Shown one piece after another: positions 8,943-17,583 of a DNA stretch of 64,000 bases. The notes below the pieces were generated by a model. It was given only the letters and a program-made list of their open reading frames with translations. It did not search any database and had not been told where the DNA came from. Position 1 is the first letter of the stretch. Every line of letters starts with the position of its first letter. The translations under genes were made by a program, and so were the position numbers. The DNA comes from Chloroflexota bacterium (GTDB taxonomy: Bacteria; Chloroflexota; Anaerolineae; VGOG01), in the NCBI GenBank assembly GCA_030611885.1, contig JAUWOY010000006.1, positions 1 to 64,000 of the forward strand. Direction: 5' to 3'.

Positions 8943-9034
8943 CTGAAAAAAGCCTGCTCTGAGGCTCGTCCTCGGGCCGATTTCCGCACCCGGGGACGGG
9001 TGCGGGAGCTTTTTTCAGTGGACTCTGTGATGTG
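8943..9034 (-). promoter_or_regulatory. Structured 5' leader / putative attenuator of M32 gene
   Basis: On the minus strand the roughly 120-nt leader contains a perfect 9-bp hairpin (CCGCACCCG/CGGGTGCGG, 8984-9005). Then comes a 5-bp hairpin (8951-8966) followed by six U, a terminator shape before the ATG. An 11-nt segment CTGAAAAAAGC (RNA made from 9018-9008) is fully complementary to the U-tract segment (8953-8943) and could sequester it. These alternative pairings suggest transcription attenuation. The ligand or trigger is unknown. Confidence 0.5.
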
Positions 9035-9040
9035 CTTAAC

Positions 9041-9069
9041 AAGATACCACACAAGACGCGGATTGTCAA
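9041..9069 (-). promoter_or_regulatory. Sigma-70 promoter of the M32 gene
   Basis: On the minus strand TTGACA (9069-9064) and TATCTT (9046-9041) are spaced by 17 bp, placing transcription start near 9034. Confidence 0.75.
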
Positions 9070-9077
9070 GCCTGTAA

Positions 9078-9106
9078 TTGCCTGGAAGTGCGGTTTCTGG
9101 TATAAT
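9078..9106 (+). promoter_or_regulatory. Promoter of the phosphofructokinase gene
   Basis: TTGCCT (9078-9083), a 17-bp spacer and a consensus TATAAT (9101-9106). It is back to back with the M32 promoter. Confidence 0.65.
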
Positions 9107-9118
9107 CGGGGGGATGTG

Positions 9119-9221
9119 GGTAACGAGTCAACGAGTAACGAGGGGATGAGGTAACGAGCTAATGAGGGGTTGATTCATACCTCATTAACTCATTGACTTG
9201 TTGACTCATTAACTCGTAGTA
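9119..9221. repeat. Heptad repeat tract in the pfk leader
   Basis: The left half repeats TAACGAG-like heptads and the right half repeats AACTCAT-like heptads. The halves are imperfect inverted copies, so the pfk leader RNA could fold into a long irregular hairpin ending just before the GAGGAGGC ribosome site. No regulator is known. Confidence 0.6.
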
Positions 9222-9233
9222 GAGGAGGCAAGC

Positions 9234-10523
9234 ATGACCCAACCACGAAACGTCGTCGTCGCCCAATCGGGCGGGCCGCCGCCGGTGATCAACAACTCGC
9301 TGCGGGGCGTGGTGGAGACCTGCCGCGCCATGCCCGACGAGTTCGGCACGGTTTACGCTGGCTGGCACGGCATCGAAGGGGTGCTGAAAGAGGAATTGCT
9401 CGACCTCTCCGCCCAGCCGGCGGAAGAGATCTGCTTGCTGCGCACCACCCCCGCCGCCGGCGCCATCGGCACCTGCCGCTACAAGCTGAAGGCTCATCAA
9501 CAGGAGGATTTTGAGCGGGTGATCGAGGTCTTCCGCGCTCACAACGTCGGCTACTTCTTCTACATCGGCGGCAACGACTCGATGGACACGGCCCACAAGA
9601 TATCGCTGTTGGCCCAGGAGCGGGGCCTGGAGCTCATCGCCACCGGCGTACCCAAAACCATAGACAACGACGTGGGTGATAGCGAATTCAAGCTGATAGA
9701 TCACACCCCCGGCTACGGCTCGGTGGCCCGCTACTGGGCGCTCAATGTCCAGAACGCCGATCAGGAAAACGCCGGCTCCTGTCCGTCCGATGCGGTGTTG
9801 GTGTTGCAGGCCATGGGCCGCAAGATCGGCTTCATTCCGGCCGCCGCTCGCCTGGCCGATCCGGACAGGGAGATGCCGCTGCTTATCTTCATGCGGGAGT
9901 CGGGCCTGACCCTGGAGGAGTTGGCCGATGGCGTGAACGATGTGCTCAGGGAACGCGGCCGCGCGCTGGTGGTGATAAGCGAGGGATTCGACGTTGGCAC
10001 CATCGGCGAGCGAAAGGACGCCTTCGGCCATACCATGTTCTCCTCCAGCCAGATGACGGTCGAGCAAATCGTGGTGAACTATCTGAACGAGGTGGGTCTG
10101 GCGGCCCGTGGGTCGGCGCGCGGCAACGTGTCAGGCACCGACCAGCGTCACAACATGATCTACGCCTCCAGCGTTGACCTGGAGGAAGCTTACAAGGTCG
10201 GGCAAAAGGCCGCGCTGATAGCCTTCGAGGAAGGTTCGGGCTTCATGGCCACCATCTTGCGAGATCCGGGCGTTTTCTACTATGTTCGCTACGACAAGGT
10301 GCCGCTGGAAGTAGTCGCCAACTCCGAACGGGCCTTTCCCGAAAGCTGGATCGCGTCCAGTCGAGTGGACGTCACCGACGACTTCGTGCGCTATGCTCGC
10401 CCCCTAATCGGCGACGACTGGCCGGCCATCCCGCTGATTGACGGCCGGCAGCGGTTTGCCCGCCTCCAGCCCATCTTCGCCGAAAAGAGGCTGCCTGCCT
10501 ACGTACTGCAGGCGTACCGATAG
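9234..10523 (+). CDS. pfp: 6-phosphofructokinase, PPi-dependent type
   Basis: It phosphorylates fructose 6-phosphate in glycolysis, probably reversibly with pyrophosphate. The 429-residue protein has GGNDSMDT at residues 112-119, where Asp rather than Gly follows the third position. It has PKTIDND at 140-146, where Lys replaces the Gly of ATP enzymes. Both are markers of PPi-PFK. The N-terminal VVAQSGGPPPVIN binds phosphoryl donor. GAGGAGGCA precedes the ATG. Its TAG stop lies in the 8-bp target duplication of a miniature element. Donor choice is inferred from these residues. Confidence 0.9.
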   Translation: MTQPRNVVVAQSGGPPPVINNSLRGVVETCRAMPDEFGTVYAGWHGIEGVLKEELLDLSAQPAEEICLLRTTPAAGAIGTCRYKLKAHQQEDFERVIEVFRAHNVGYFFYIGGNDSMDTAHKISLLAQERGLELIATGVPKTIDNDVGDSEFKLIDHTPGYGSVARYWALNVQNADQENAGSCPSDAVLVLQAMGRKIGFIPAAARLADPDREMPLLIFMRESGLTLEELADGVNDVLRERGRALVVISEGFDVGTIGERKDAFGHTMFSSSQMTVEQIVVNYLNEVGLAARGSARGNVSGTDQRHNMIYASSVDLEEAYKVGQKAALIAFEEGSGFMATILRDPGVFYYVRYDKVPLEVVANSERAFPESWIASSRVDVTDDFVRYARPLIGDDWPAIPLIDGRQRFARLQPIFAEKRLPAYVLQAYR

Positions 10524-10524
10524 C

Positions 10525-10678
10525 GCATGCGTTCAGGAGGTAGGCCAAACGTCGGTTGAGTAGCCCCGAAGGGGGCGTATCGAAACCACGTTTGGCCGCC
10601 TCCCCGTGCGATCACTTGGTTTCGATACGACCTGTGGTCTACTCAACCGGCGTGATCGCACTGAGGCTGAGCGCTTAC
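10525..10678. mobile_element. 154-bp miniature element (copy 1), at pfp stop
   Basis: Terminal repeats GCATGCGTTCAG and the complement of CTGAGCGCTTAC bound a 154-bp element. It is flanked by an 8-bp duplication CCGATAGC (10517-10524 and 10679-10686) that contains the pfp TAG stop. The interior has two hairpins with GGTTGAGTAG and GTATCGAAACC motifs. A nearly identical copy of the same length lies at 46721-46874. No transposase is encoded, so it would need a helper. Confidence 0.85.
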
Positions 10679-10704
10679 CCGATAGCGCGCCAATGGGAGG
10701 GATG

Positions 10705-11595
10705 ATGGATCAAGGACCAGCCAGCGTTGACATCGCTGTGATCGGCCATTTTGCTAAAGATAAGATTATCGTCCGGGGGGAGGAACGGGTCTCCTCAGGC
10801 GGTTCGGTCTACTACGGGGGCATTGCCCTGCGGCGGATGGGGCTTCAGGTGGCGGTCATCACCCGCCTGAGGCGAGACGACTTTGGGCTGCTCGATGAGC
10901 TGAAGGATGAGGGCATCCTGGTCTTCGCCCAGCCGGCAAAGCAGACTTCGGGGATAGAGAACACTTACTTCACCGAGGACATGGACCGGCGGCGGTGCAA
11001 ACCCCTGGGCTTCGCCGGGCCGTTTCGCAGCGAAGACCTGCCCGACATCCAGGCCAAGACCTTTCTCGTCGGCCCCATCATGGCTGGCGAAGTGGACATT
11101 CCTCTGATCAGGATGCTATCATCAAGGGGCACCGTGGCTCTGGACGCCCAGGGTTTCGTCCGCGTGCGAGAGGGGGACGGTCTGGTGTTCAGGGATTGGC
11201 CGCAGAAGCGAGAGGGGCTGGCGTTGGTGGACGTGCTCAAAGTGGACACCGCCGAGGCCGAAGTGCTGACCGGCCAGACCGACGTGCGCCAGGCGATGCG
11301 GGAGTTGGCTGCCTGCGGCCCCAGCGAGATCATGCTGACCCGGCCTCAGGGCGTGCTGGTCTACGTGGGCGGAGAGTATCACCAGGCCCCCTTCAATCCC
11401 AGGGTGGTGAGGGGACGCACCGGGCGGGGCGATACCTGCTTCGCCGGCTATCTGGGCCGGCGGCTGACCGCCGATCCTGAGGAGGCCTGCCGCTTTGCAG
11501 CAGCGATGGCCTCGCTCAAGCTGGAACAGCCCGGACCATTCCGGGGCAGCGTCCCAGATGTAGAAAGCGAGTTGACAAGCGAGGGAGAAAGTTGA
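10705..11595 (+). CDS. PfkB-family carbohydrate/nucleoside kinase
   Basis: This ribokinase-fold protein of 296 residues starts VDIAVIGHFAKDKI. It has the early SSGGSVYYGGIALRRMG motif, and the C-terminal PfkB signature as RTGRGDTCFAGYL, with catalytic Asp in GRGD. The usual DTTGAGD is altered to GRTGRGDT. The substrate is not deducible; inositol, ribose, fructose and nucleosides are all known in this family. ATG 10705 is placed after GGGAGG; ATG 10693 and 10702 are in frame. It overlaps the phosphate transporter gene by 4 bp (TTGA), so the two are co-translated. Confidence 0.8.
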   Translation: MDQGPASVDIAVIGHFAKDKIIVRGEERVSSGGSVYYGGIALRRMGLQVAVITRLRRDDFGLLDELKDEGILVFAQPAKQTSGIENTYFTEDMDRRRCKPLGFAGPFRSEDLPDIQAKTFLVGPIMAGEVDIPLIRMLSSRGTVALDAQGFVRVREGDGLVFRDWPQKREGLALVDVLKVDTAEAEVLTGQTDVRQAMRELAACGPSEIMLTRPQGVLVYVGGEYHQAPFNPRVVRGRTGRGDTCFAGYLGRRLTADPEEACRFAAAMASLKLEQPGPFRGSVPDVESELTSEGES

Positions 11596-12587
11596 ATCTA
11601 CCGATTGTAGGTATCGCCATCATTGGAGTGGCACTGTTCTTCGACTTCATAAACGGCTTCCACGGCTCGAGCAACGTCGTGGCTACCATGATCTCCTCGA
11701 GAGCCATGTCAGCGCGCAAAGCCCTGGCCTTAAGCGCAGTGGCCTATTTCTGCGGTCCCTTTCTCTTCGGCGTGGCTGTAGCCACTACCATTGGACATGA
11801 GGTAGTTGACCCCCAGGCTATCACCATTGTCGTCATCTTCGCCGCTTTACTGGCAGCCATTATCTGGAATCTCGTAACCTGGTATTTTGGCATTCCTTCC
11901 AGTTCGTCCCACGCTTTGATAGGCGGATTGATTGGGGCGGTGAGCATTGATTTCGGCTTCGCCACGATCCAGATGAGGGGAATGCTCAAAGTGATAGCCG
12001 CTCTCTTCATATCGCCAATCCTGGGTTTGGTAGTAGGGTATCTATTGATGAAGTTGGTGCTCTTCCTGGCTCGCGGGGCCTCGCCTCGGATCAACTGGTT
12101 CTTCAAGCGCGCGCAGATCATAACTTCCCTGGCGCTGGCCTTGAGCCACGGCGCCAACGATGCCCAGAAGACCATGGGAATCATCGCTATGGCCCTGGTT
12201 ACCATAGGCTATTCTTCGGAGTTCAGCGTGCCCTGGTGGGTGGTGGTCCTTTGTGCGGGGGCTATGTCCCTGGGGACAGCTTTTGGGGGTTGGCGGATAA
12301 TAAGAACTTTGGGGGGCAAATTCTACAAGATCAGGCCGGTGCATGGGTTCACGGCCCAGATCGCTTCGGCCTGCATTATCTTTGGGGCGGCTTTCCTGGG
12401 CGGGCCTGTGAGCACCACCCACGTTGTTAGTTCGGCCATCCTGGGCGTGGGCTCGGCCGAGCGCGTCTCCCGGGTGCGCTGGAACGTGGTGGGCAACATC
12501 GTTGCCGCCTGGGTGCTCACCATTCCCGCTTCCGCCCTGCTGGCGGCTTTGTTTCACTTGGTGATACATCTACTTTCGCAGTCATAA
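11592..12587 (+). CDS. pit: PiT-family inorganic phosphate transporter
   Basis: This 331-residue polytopic membrane protein has the duplicated PiT motifs: FDFINGFHGSSNVVAT near the N-terminus and SHGANDAQKTMGI at about residue 190. It also has the GIPSSSSHALIGG and GGPVSTTHVV pair. It imports phosphate (as metal phosphate) driven by H+ or Na+. The TTG start at 11592 has GAGGGAGAAAG upstream and overlaps the PfkB stop. A DUF47 protein follows 17 bp later, the usual partner of PiT transporters. Confidence 0.95.
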   Translation: MNLPIVGIAIIGVALFFDFINGFHGSSNVVATMISSRAMSARKALALSAVAYFCGPFLFGVAVATTIGHEVVDPQAITIVVIFAALLAAIIWNLVTWYFGIPSSSSHALIGGLIGAVSIDFGFATIQMRGMLKVIAALFISPILGLVVGYLLMKLVLFLARGASPRINWFFKRAQIITSLALALSHGANDAQKTMGIIAMALVTIGYSSEFSVPWWVVVLCAGAMSLGTAFGGWRIIRTLGGKFYKIRPVHGFTAQIASACIIFGAAFLGGPVSTTHVVSSAILGVGSAERVSRVRWNVVGNIVAAWVLTIPASALLAALFHLVIHLLSQS

Positions 12588-12604
12588 GAGAGGAGAAGGA
12601 ACTC

Positions 12605-13231
12605 ATGGGAATCAGAGATCTATTTAAGCCTCGTGAGGACAAATTCATGCGCTTGCTCATTGAGCAGGCAGCCAAAACCGTGGAAGGCATGGAATTGCTG
12701 GAAGAGTTTATGGAGGCCACCGACAAAGAGGTGGCCAAGAGGCTCGTTCGGGTGGAGAAAGAGGCTGATGAGGTGCGGCGCATCCTCATAGATGAGCTCA
12801 ACCGCTCCTTCATCACCCCTATTGATCGCGAGGACATCTTCGCCCTCTCCCTGACCATTGATGACATCCTGGATTATGGCAACAGCACCGTGGACGAGAT
12901 GGTGATCCTGGAGGTGGAATCCAACTCCTATCTTCGACGAATGGTCTCGCTAGTGCGGGAAGCGGCCCACGAGATACACATGGGGGTGCTGCGTTTGCAG
13001 GATCATCCCAACGTGGCCAGCGATCACGCGGTGCGGGCTAAGGCTTTGGAGAACCGGGTGGAGACCGTTTATAGAGAGGCATTGGCTGAGCTATTCCACG
13101 GGCCTACAGACATAGATCACGTAATGGAAATGCTCAAACTCAGGGAGATATATCGCCACTTGAGCAATGCCGCCGATCGAGGCGACGCAGCGGCCAATGT
13201 GATTGGGGACATCGTGGTGAAGATGACGTGA
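12605..13231 (+). CDS. DUF47 PhoU-like phosphate-transport accessory protein
   Basis: This 208-residue all-helical protein starts MGIRDLFKPREDKFMRLL. It has the PhoU-like acidic helices EKEADEVRRIL and IDREDIFALSLTIDDILDYG, which bind metal in the family. DUF47 proteins lie beside PiT genes and are thought to regulate them from the cytoplasm. AGGAGAAGGA precedes the ATG. It is the last gene of the operon, and a hairpin at 13298-13329 separates it from the convergent recombinase gene. Confidence 0.93.
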   Translation: MGIRDLFKPREDKFMRLLIEQAAKTVEGMELLEEFMEATDKEVAKRLVRVEKEADEVRRILIDELNRSFITPIDREDIFALSLTIDDILDYGNSTVDEMVILEVESNSYLRRMVSLVREAAHEIHMGVLRLQDHPNVASDHAVRAKALENRVETVYREALAELFHGPTDIDHVMEMLKLREIYRHLSNAADRGDAAANVIGDIVVKMT

Positions 13232-13297
13232 GAGTTTCGGGTTTCTTATTCCGCAACTCGAAACTCGGAGGGGAGAACTTGGCTCATCGCAACGGGG

Positions 13298-13340
13298 ACG
13301 GCCAGCTTGCTTCGGTGCAAGTTGGCCGTTCTGTCGTTTA
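13298..13340. terminator. Bidirectional hairpin terminator
   Basis: ACGGCCAGCTTGC (13298-13310) pairs with GCAAGTTGGCCGT (13317-13329) around TTCGGT, followed by TCTGTCGTTT. It lies between convergent genes and overlaps the stop of the recombinase-like gene. Confidence 0.6.
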
Positions 13341-14237
13341 TAGGGGAGGTGAGGCCAGCTTCTTCAGCTTTTCCGATGCCTCTTGCCAGGTGATCCTGGA
13401 CAGTCCCAGCTTCTGACGCAGCTTGTCTGACGGCATCTTGACCTTGTAGTCGCGCACGGCGCAGGTCCAGCGCAGGATCTCGAAGGAGATGTTCTCCAGG
13501 CCGGCCAGACGAGCCACGTTGTCCAGGACGTACTCCAAATTGCGGGCAGTGCACTCGAAGAGCCGCTCCTGGGGCTGGTACTCCGCCAGGTACTGGCGCA
13601 GGATAGGCACGAAATCGGCCGAAAGCCGCAGTTTGCGTTCTTTGTGTTTCATCTTGGGATTGCTGTAGCGGATGTAGAGGACGGGCGCTTTTGGCTCTGA
13701 GGTATCAATGTCGTTAAGCTGGATAGCCATGCACTCGCCCTTCTTGATGCCCGTTTGCAGGAGCAGAGTGACCAGCAGGTGGGGGCGGGCGTCGGGTTTT
13801 TCAGCGTGCATGAGCTCCACGGTAGTCTGCAGGAGCCTCTCTACCTGGCCCTCGTAGAGGATTTGGGGCAGGGGAGTGCTGGCCCGTTGATGGATCAGCG
13901 GTGCGGCAGGGTCGCTGGGTATGATCCCTTCTTCGGCCAGCCAGCCGAAGAATACCTTCAGAGTGGTCATCCGACGAGCGTAGGATTTGGGGTTGCAGGG
14001 CACGCCCCGGTCGTGGCGCAGGTAGGTCATGAAATCTTGAAGCTTGTTGGTGCCGATCTGGCTCAGGGAGGGGTCGTCGTCCCAGTACCTGGTGAAGATG
14101 CGCAGATCGTTGAGGAAGGCAGAGATGGTGTTATCCGTGAAGCCTTTGCGGATCATGTGCTGGTGAAAGCCGCCGATAGCGGCACTGAGGGACGACTCCG
14201 TGGTCAAGCTAAAGAGCGGCAACTGTTCGACAGACAT
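13338..14237 (-). CDS. Tyrosine-recombinase-fold protein lacking catalytic residues
   Basis: This 299-residue protein has the SAM-like N-terminal DNA-binding domain (FHQHMIRKGFTDNTISAFLNDL) and the C-terminal recombinase fold. The catalytic set is largely gone. The first Arg box reads TGIKKGECMAI where TGLRxxEL is expected. The HxLR box reads FEILRWTCA, with Glu for His. The LGH box reads LGLSRITWQEAS, and the catalytic Tyr region has none. It is thus probably a DNA-binding or structural protein rather than an active integrase. The start is ATG 14237 with AGGAGG six bases upstream. It borders an AT-rich island, so it may be a domesticated or decayed integrase. Confidence 0.75.
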   Translation of the reverse strand: MSVEQLPLFSLTTESSLSAAIGGFHQHMIRKGFTDNTISAFLNDLRIFTRYWDDDPSLSQIGTNKLQDFMTYLRHDRGVPCNPKSYARRMTTLKVFFGWLAEEGIIPSDPAAPLIHQRASTPLPQILYEGQVERLLQTTVELMHAEKPDARPHLLVTLLLQTGIKKGECMAIQLNDIDTSEPKAPVLYIRYSNPKMKHKERKLRLSADFVPILRQYLAEYQPQERLFECTARNLEYVLDNVARLAGLENISFEILRWTCAVRDYKVKMPSDKLRQKLGLSRITWQEASEKLKKLASPPL

Positions 14238-14286
14238 TGGACACCTCCTGACGACACCTTTTCGTATAGCCGTTTCTTTTGACATA

Positions 14287-14315
14287 ATTTTACCGCAAAC
14301 TGGGTTGGATGTCAA
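14287..14315 (-). promoter_or_regulatory. Promoter of the recombinase-fold gene
   Basis: On the minus strand TTGACA (14315-14310), a 17-bp spacer and TAAAAT (14292-14287). Confidence 0.7.
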
Positions 14316-14369
14316 ATCATGTCTCCAAAGCTGCCAACCTGCTGCGCAGGCAACCGGGACATTGTGATT

Positions 14370-14398
14370 TGACCTTTTGGGTGGAAGTCGGTATAATG
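14370..14398 (+). promoter_or_regulatory. Promoter of the 104-aa gene and island operon
   Basis: TTGACC (14370-14375), a 17-bp spacer and TATAAT (14393-14398), 53 bp before the ATG. It is divergent from the recombinase promoter. Confidence 0.7.
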
Positions 14399-14451
14399 TC
14401 AAAGCTGAGCGACTTTAGGTTAGATAAGCATCTGAAATCAGAGGAGGCAAA

Positions 14452-14766
14452 ATGTTGAAGGCATACTTCAACTACCCAAATTCTCGAGTATCGGTTCATC
14501 ACGATCCCTTTTGCAGCAGAATCCGGCCCATGGGCAAGCAAGGCCAGCGAATATGCCGGATCAATATCACAAACATCCGTCACGAGCTACAAAAGTTCAA
14601 AGATAAGCAGTACCGGTTTCAAAGCACGTCGGATTTGAATGATATGTGGCTCGAGATTGACTTTCAGGACGAAGAGTTCGAGATGGCTGTTGTAGGTTAT
14701 ATTTGCCGACTCCTGGGTCATCATTACAAGCGGTTCTCTGATAGCCGCTTAGAAATTCACTGCTAG
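14452..14766 (+). CDS. Small unknown protein of the island
   Basis: I do not recognise this 104-residue protein. It begins MLKAYFNYPNSRVSVHHDPFC, then has a Cys-Arg pair (QRICRINIT) and ends SDSRLEIHC. His and Cys residues (HH, two internal Cys and a terminal Cys) could bind a metal. It is soluble by sequence. GAGGAGGC precedes the ATG and a clear promoter lies upstream. It precedes the STAND NTPase gene by 131 bp and shares its low GC, so it is probably part of the acquired unit. Confidence 0.6.
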   Translation: MLKAYFNYPNSRVSVHHDPFCSRIRPMGKQGQRICRINITNIRHELQKFKDKQYRFQSTSDLNDMWLEIDFQDEEFEMAVVGYICRLLGHHYKRFSDSRLEIHC

Positions 14767-14897
14767 AAGAAAGGTCATCTAACATCAGTTCTGTGGCTCA
14801 AGATTGTAGTTTGATAGGTAAGTAACTACCGCTGAAACCGAAGAGTCGAACAAGCCTTTCCAGTTACCGGCAACAAACGTTAAGCAGGGAGCAAACT

Positions 14898-16271
14898 ATG
14901 ACTGAACCATCTGGTCAAAAGAATGATAAATTCGACTTTTTTGACAGGTCACTGATAATACAAATGGTTATGTCACTGATAATATTACCTGGCATTACTG
15001 CGCTGGTTGCTCTACTCTCTGGATACAAGAGTGTTGATGACGCCCGCCCTGTTCTTCTAACGACAGCCATTATTTCTGTCATTTTGGCGGTCATCTTCTT
15101 GATCCGACGAGTGCGCAAGCGGAGACTAACAGAAGTACTCGCCGCCACACAACCCAAAACTTTAAAGGCTGATCGTCCGGCACCCGAAGAAATCCAGGCT
15201 AGGCTCAAGGGCGCTCTGCAAAGGGCAATCGTAGACCACGAAAAGCTGTTCGGCGTTGATGAGTTGGTATATGATATACAAGAATACTTACTTGACCCCA
15301 ACAGGGGGTGGATTATAAGCCTATTTGGTGAAGGCGGTGTTGGTAAGACAACTCTAGCCTATGAGGTTCTAAAACGGTATGCAAAGCAATCCGAATTTAC
15401 CCGATTTGCATGGGTTTCGGCCAAACAGCGATACTACTCCTTAACAGGTGAACTCCGAAATCGCGAAAGTGTTCAGTTGCAATGGGCTGACCTCATTAGG
15501 CAAATAGCTGATCAACTAGGCTTAGAATTAGGATATAGTCGCACAGAGTGGCTTGATGATTTTAGGAAAGAGATTCGACAACTTCCTTCTGGTGAAAAAA
15601 GTCTGATTGTTATTGATAACCTCGAAACTGTTGAGGATATAGGTGTCGTTGAGTATCTTGATACTCCAGGCAGTCTCGATGGAGGCGTAATTAAGCCACA
15701 CAAAGTGATAATCACAACACGGAAGTCAGTAATGGCACGCTCAAAGAACGTAATTCAGATAAAGATAAAGGGTCTCAAGCCACACAGCGCTTGTGAACTG
15801 ATACGCTTCTTGGGTAGAGGTAATCAGGACATAGAAACTGTCACTAATGAAGACCTCAGGCCTATTTTGAGTATTACAGAAGGCAATCCCCTTCTAATAA
15901 AGCTGGTAGTTAATCGGTTTCTTCTTGGCCACAGACCTTTAGGCGTTATTCTTGATGAACTGAGAGGGATGGATCCGCAACTAAAAGACTTCCTATTCCT
16001 TCAGTCTTTCACCGAGTTAGAACGAGTTTTTGGTGAAAAGGTCCTTACCCAACTTATTACGGCTTTCTGCCCTCGTGTTGCTGGTGAACTATTAACCTAT
16101 GACCAGCTACTTAGACATAGTGGGATCCAAGATAAGCAAGTCTTTAGAGATGCCTTGAAACTAGCCTGTGACCTTTCTTTGATACGAGTTTCGGGATTAG
16201 AGACCAAATACTCTATTCACAGTTTGTTGTGGGAGTTTGTCTGCAAAGAGGAAACTGATGCTAGTCCTTGA
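14898..16271 (+). CDS. Membrane-anchored STAND NTPase (NB-ARC)
   Basis: This 457-residue protein has two predicted transmembrane helices (about 18-43 and 51-72) and then an NB-ARC/STAND ATPase core. The P-loop GEGGVGKTT is at 144-152, Walker B SLIVIDNLE at about 235-243, the sensor IITTRKS at about 271, and the GLPL-like EGNPLLIKL at about 328. A winged-helix region follows to about 455. There is no sensor repeat on the same chain; a separate TPR protein overlaps the end by 14 bp and probably supplies it. STAND NTPases act as signal-triggered switches, often in phage defence. GGGAG precedes the ATG. GC is much lower than in flanking genes. Confidence 0.85.
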   Translation: MTEPSGQKNDKFDFFDRSLIIQMVMSLIILPGITALVALLSGYKSVDDARPVLLTTAIISVILAVIFLIRRVRKRRLTEVLAATQPKTLKADRPAPEEIQARLKGALQRAIVDHEKLFGVDELVYDIQEYLLDPNRGWIISLFGEGGVGKTTLAYEVLKRYAKQSEFTRFAWVSAKQRYYSLTGELRNRESVQLQWADLIRQIADQLGLELGYSRTEWLDDFRKEIRQLPSGEKSLIVIDNLETVEDIGVVEYLDTPGSLDGGVIKPHKVIITTRKSVMARSKNVIQIKIKGLKPHSACELIRFLGRGNQDIETVTNEDLRPILSITEGNPLLIKLVVNRFLLGHRPLGVILDELRGMDPQLKDFLFLQSFTELERVFGEKVLTQLITAFCPRVAGELLTYDQLLRHSGIQDKQVFRDALKLACDLSLIRVSGLETKYSIHSLLWEFVCKEETDASP

Positions 16272-17583
16272 GGAAAGAGACACGTTAGAAGAACTCAGGA
16301 CATTCAAGGCGAGGCTGCGCAGGAAGGAGTTTAAAAGGATTCCACTGCGGGAAACACTGAAAGACTGCCTTGAAACCGTAAAGAGCTGCGAATCATCGAG
16401 CACTGTTGACACTAATAGTTTGCTGCACACTTTGGACATTGCACTGAAATATCCAGACCTAGTTGATCACAGTATGTTGGTGTTATATATGACAGAGTTG
16501 GTTCGCGTTATGCGAGATGCAGGTGCAGGTTTGGACTTCGCATACTATTTGGACCAGGCCATTCAGTTCTATAGCAACAGAGGATACCCGTTATTTGACC
16601 TATATCTTGCCAAAGCGGCTTATCTAGGCTTGACTGGTGTTGAAGCCCTTGCAAGAAAGAAGGCTCTGGAGGCAGCTAAGCGTCTTGCGCAAAGCCCAGA
16701 AGATTTTATAAAGTCTTTAGTGGCCCTGGCAGCATACTATCAAAGTTCCAGCCAATACAAAGAAGCAATAGAAACTTGTCGAGAATGCCAAGAGTTTATA
16801 GTTAAGCATCGAGACCTTATGAAATACCAACCTGAGATTCTCGCGACCTTGGGTGTAGCGCATTTTTACCTGTTTGATTACAGTGCTGCTATAAACTACT
16901 TTGAGGAAGTTCTCGAAGTAGTGAAGTCTTATCCGAACGACCATCAAGCGGCAAATGCTTTACACCATTTGGGTCGAATTGCTGCTGCTCAAGGCAGCTT
17001 ATTCAAAGCAATGGAGTACTACATTAGCGCATCGCGGTACCAGGAACGTTGCCCAGAGGATCTAGCTACAATTGCCAGTTATCATATTCGACTGGGAGAG
17101 TTATTAACATCTGCTGGCCTCCTCAGTCAGTCGCGCGAACATTTGGAAGAAGGTCAAAGGCTTTTTGCACAGATTCAAGAAACCAGTTCTGCACAGATTC
17201 AAATTGACCTGGCGTTTGCAGATATATATGTGTTAGAGAAGAATTACGACAAAGCTGAACGAGCAATACATAAAGCTATTGAATCTTCAAGGACAAGAGG
17301 GTATCCCCGGGGAGAGTTGTTTGGCCTGGAGAAACTGTTCTGGCTTCAGTTCAGGCAGTTCCGCTTACATCATGCCATCTGTACTTTATACTACGCTATG
17401 AGGACTTGGCGTGGCGGCGAAATGGGCCGTAACAGAGGCCTTAGAATGCTGGGTTTCTATTTTTCTAAAGTACCGCTAATACTGTTCAGGATATTAAAAG
17501 GATCTTTTTATAACGTGATGGGGGCAGCCAACCCTAAGGAGAAGATCGAAACTTGTATTTGCCCAATGCACCTCAAGGGATGA
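16258..17583 (+). CDS. TPR protein coupled to the STAND NTPase
   Basis: This 441-residue helical protein has TPR repeats from about 85 to 400, for example EAIETCRECQEFIVKH, YSAAINYFEEVLEVV, GSLFKAMEYYISASRYQER and NYDKAERAIHKAIESS. The C-terminal 60 residues are more hydrophobic and basic. The start is ATG 16258, with AAAGAGG upstream, inside the 3' end of the STAND gene. Together the two chains resemble one STAND protein (effector or anchor, NTPase, TPR sensor) split in two. It overlaps the next gene by ATGA. Possible role: sensing the trigger. Function is inferred from context. Confidence 0.8.
   Translation: MLVLEERDTLEELRTFKARLRRKEFKRIPLRETLKDCLETVKSCESSSTVDTNSLLHTLDIALKYPDLVDHSMLVLYMTELVRVMRDAGAGLDFAYYLDQAIQFYSNRGYPLFDLYLAKAAYLGLTGVEALARKKALEAAKRLAQSPEDFIKSLVALAAYYQSSSQYKEAIETCRECQEFIVKHRDLMKYQPEILATLGVAHFYLFDYSAAINYFEEVLEVVKSYPNDHQAANALHHLGRIAAAQGSLFKAMEYYISASRYQERCPEDLATIASYHIRLGELLTSAGLLSQSREHLEEGQRLFAQIQETSSAQIQIDLAFADIYVLEKNYDKAERAIHKAIESSRTRGYPRGELFGLEKLFWLQFRQFRLHHAICTLYYAMRTWRGGEMGRNRGLRMLGFYFSKVPLILFRILKGSFYNVMGAANPKEKIETCICPMHLKG

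Noticed and set aside
9119-9221. Possible CRISPR-like array before pfp
   Set aside because: The units are short heptads without spacers and form two inverted halves.
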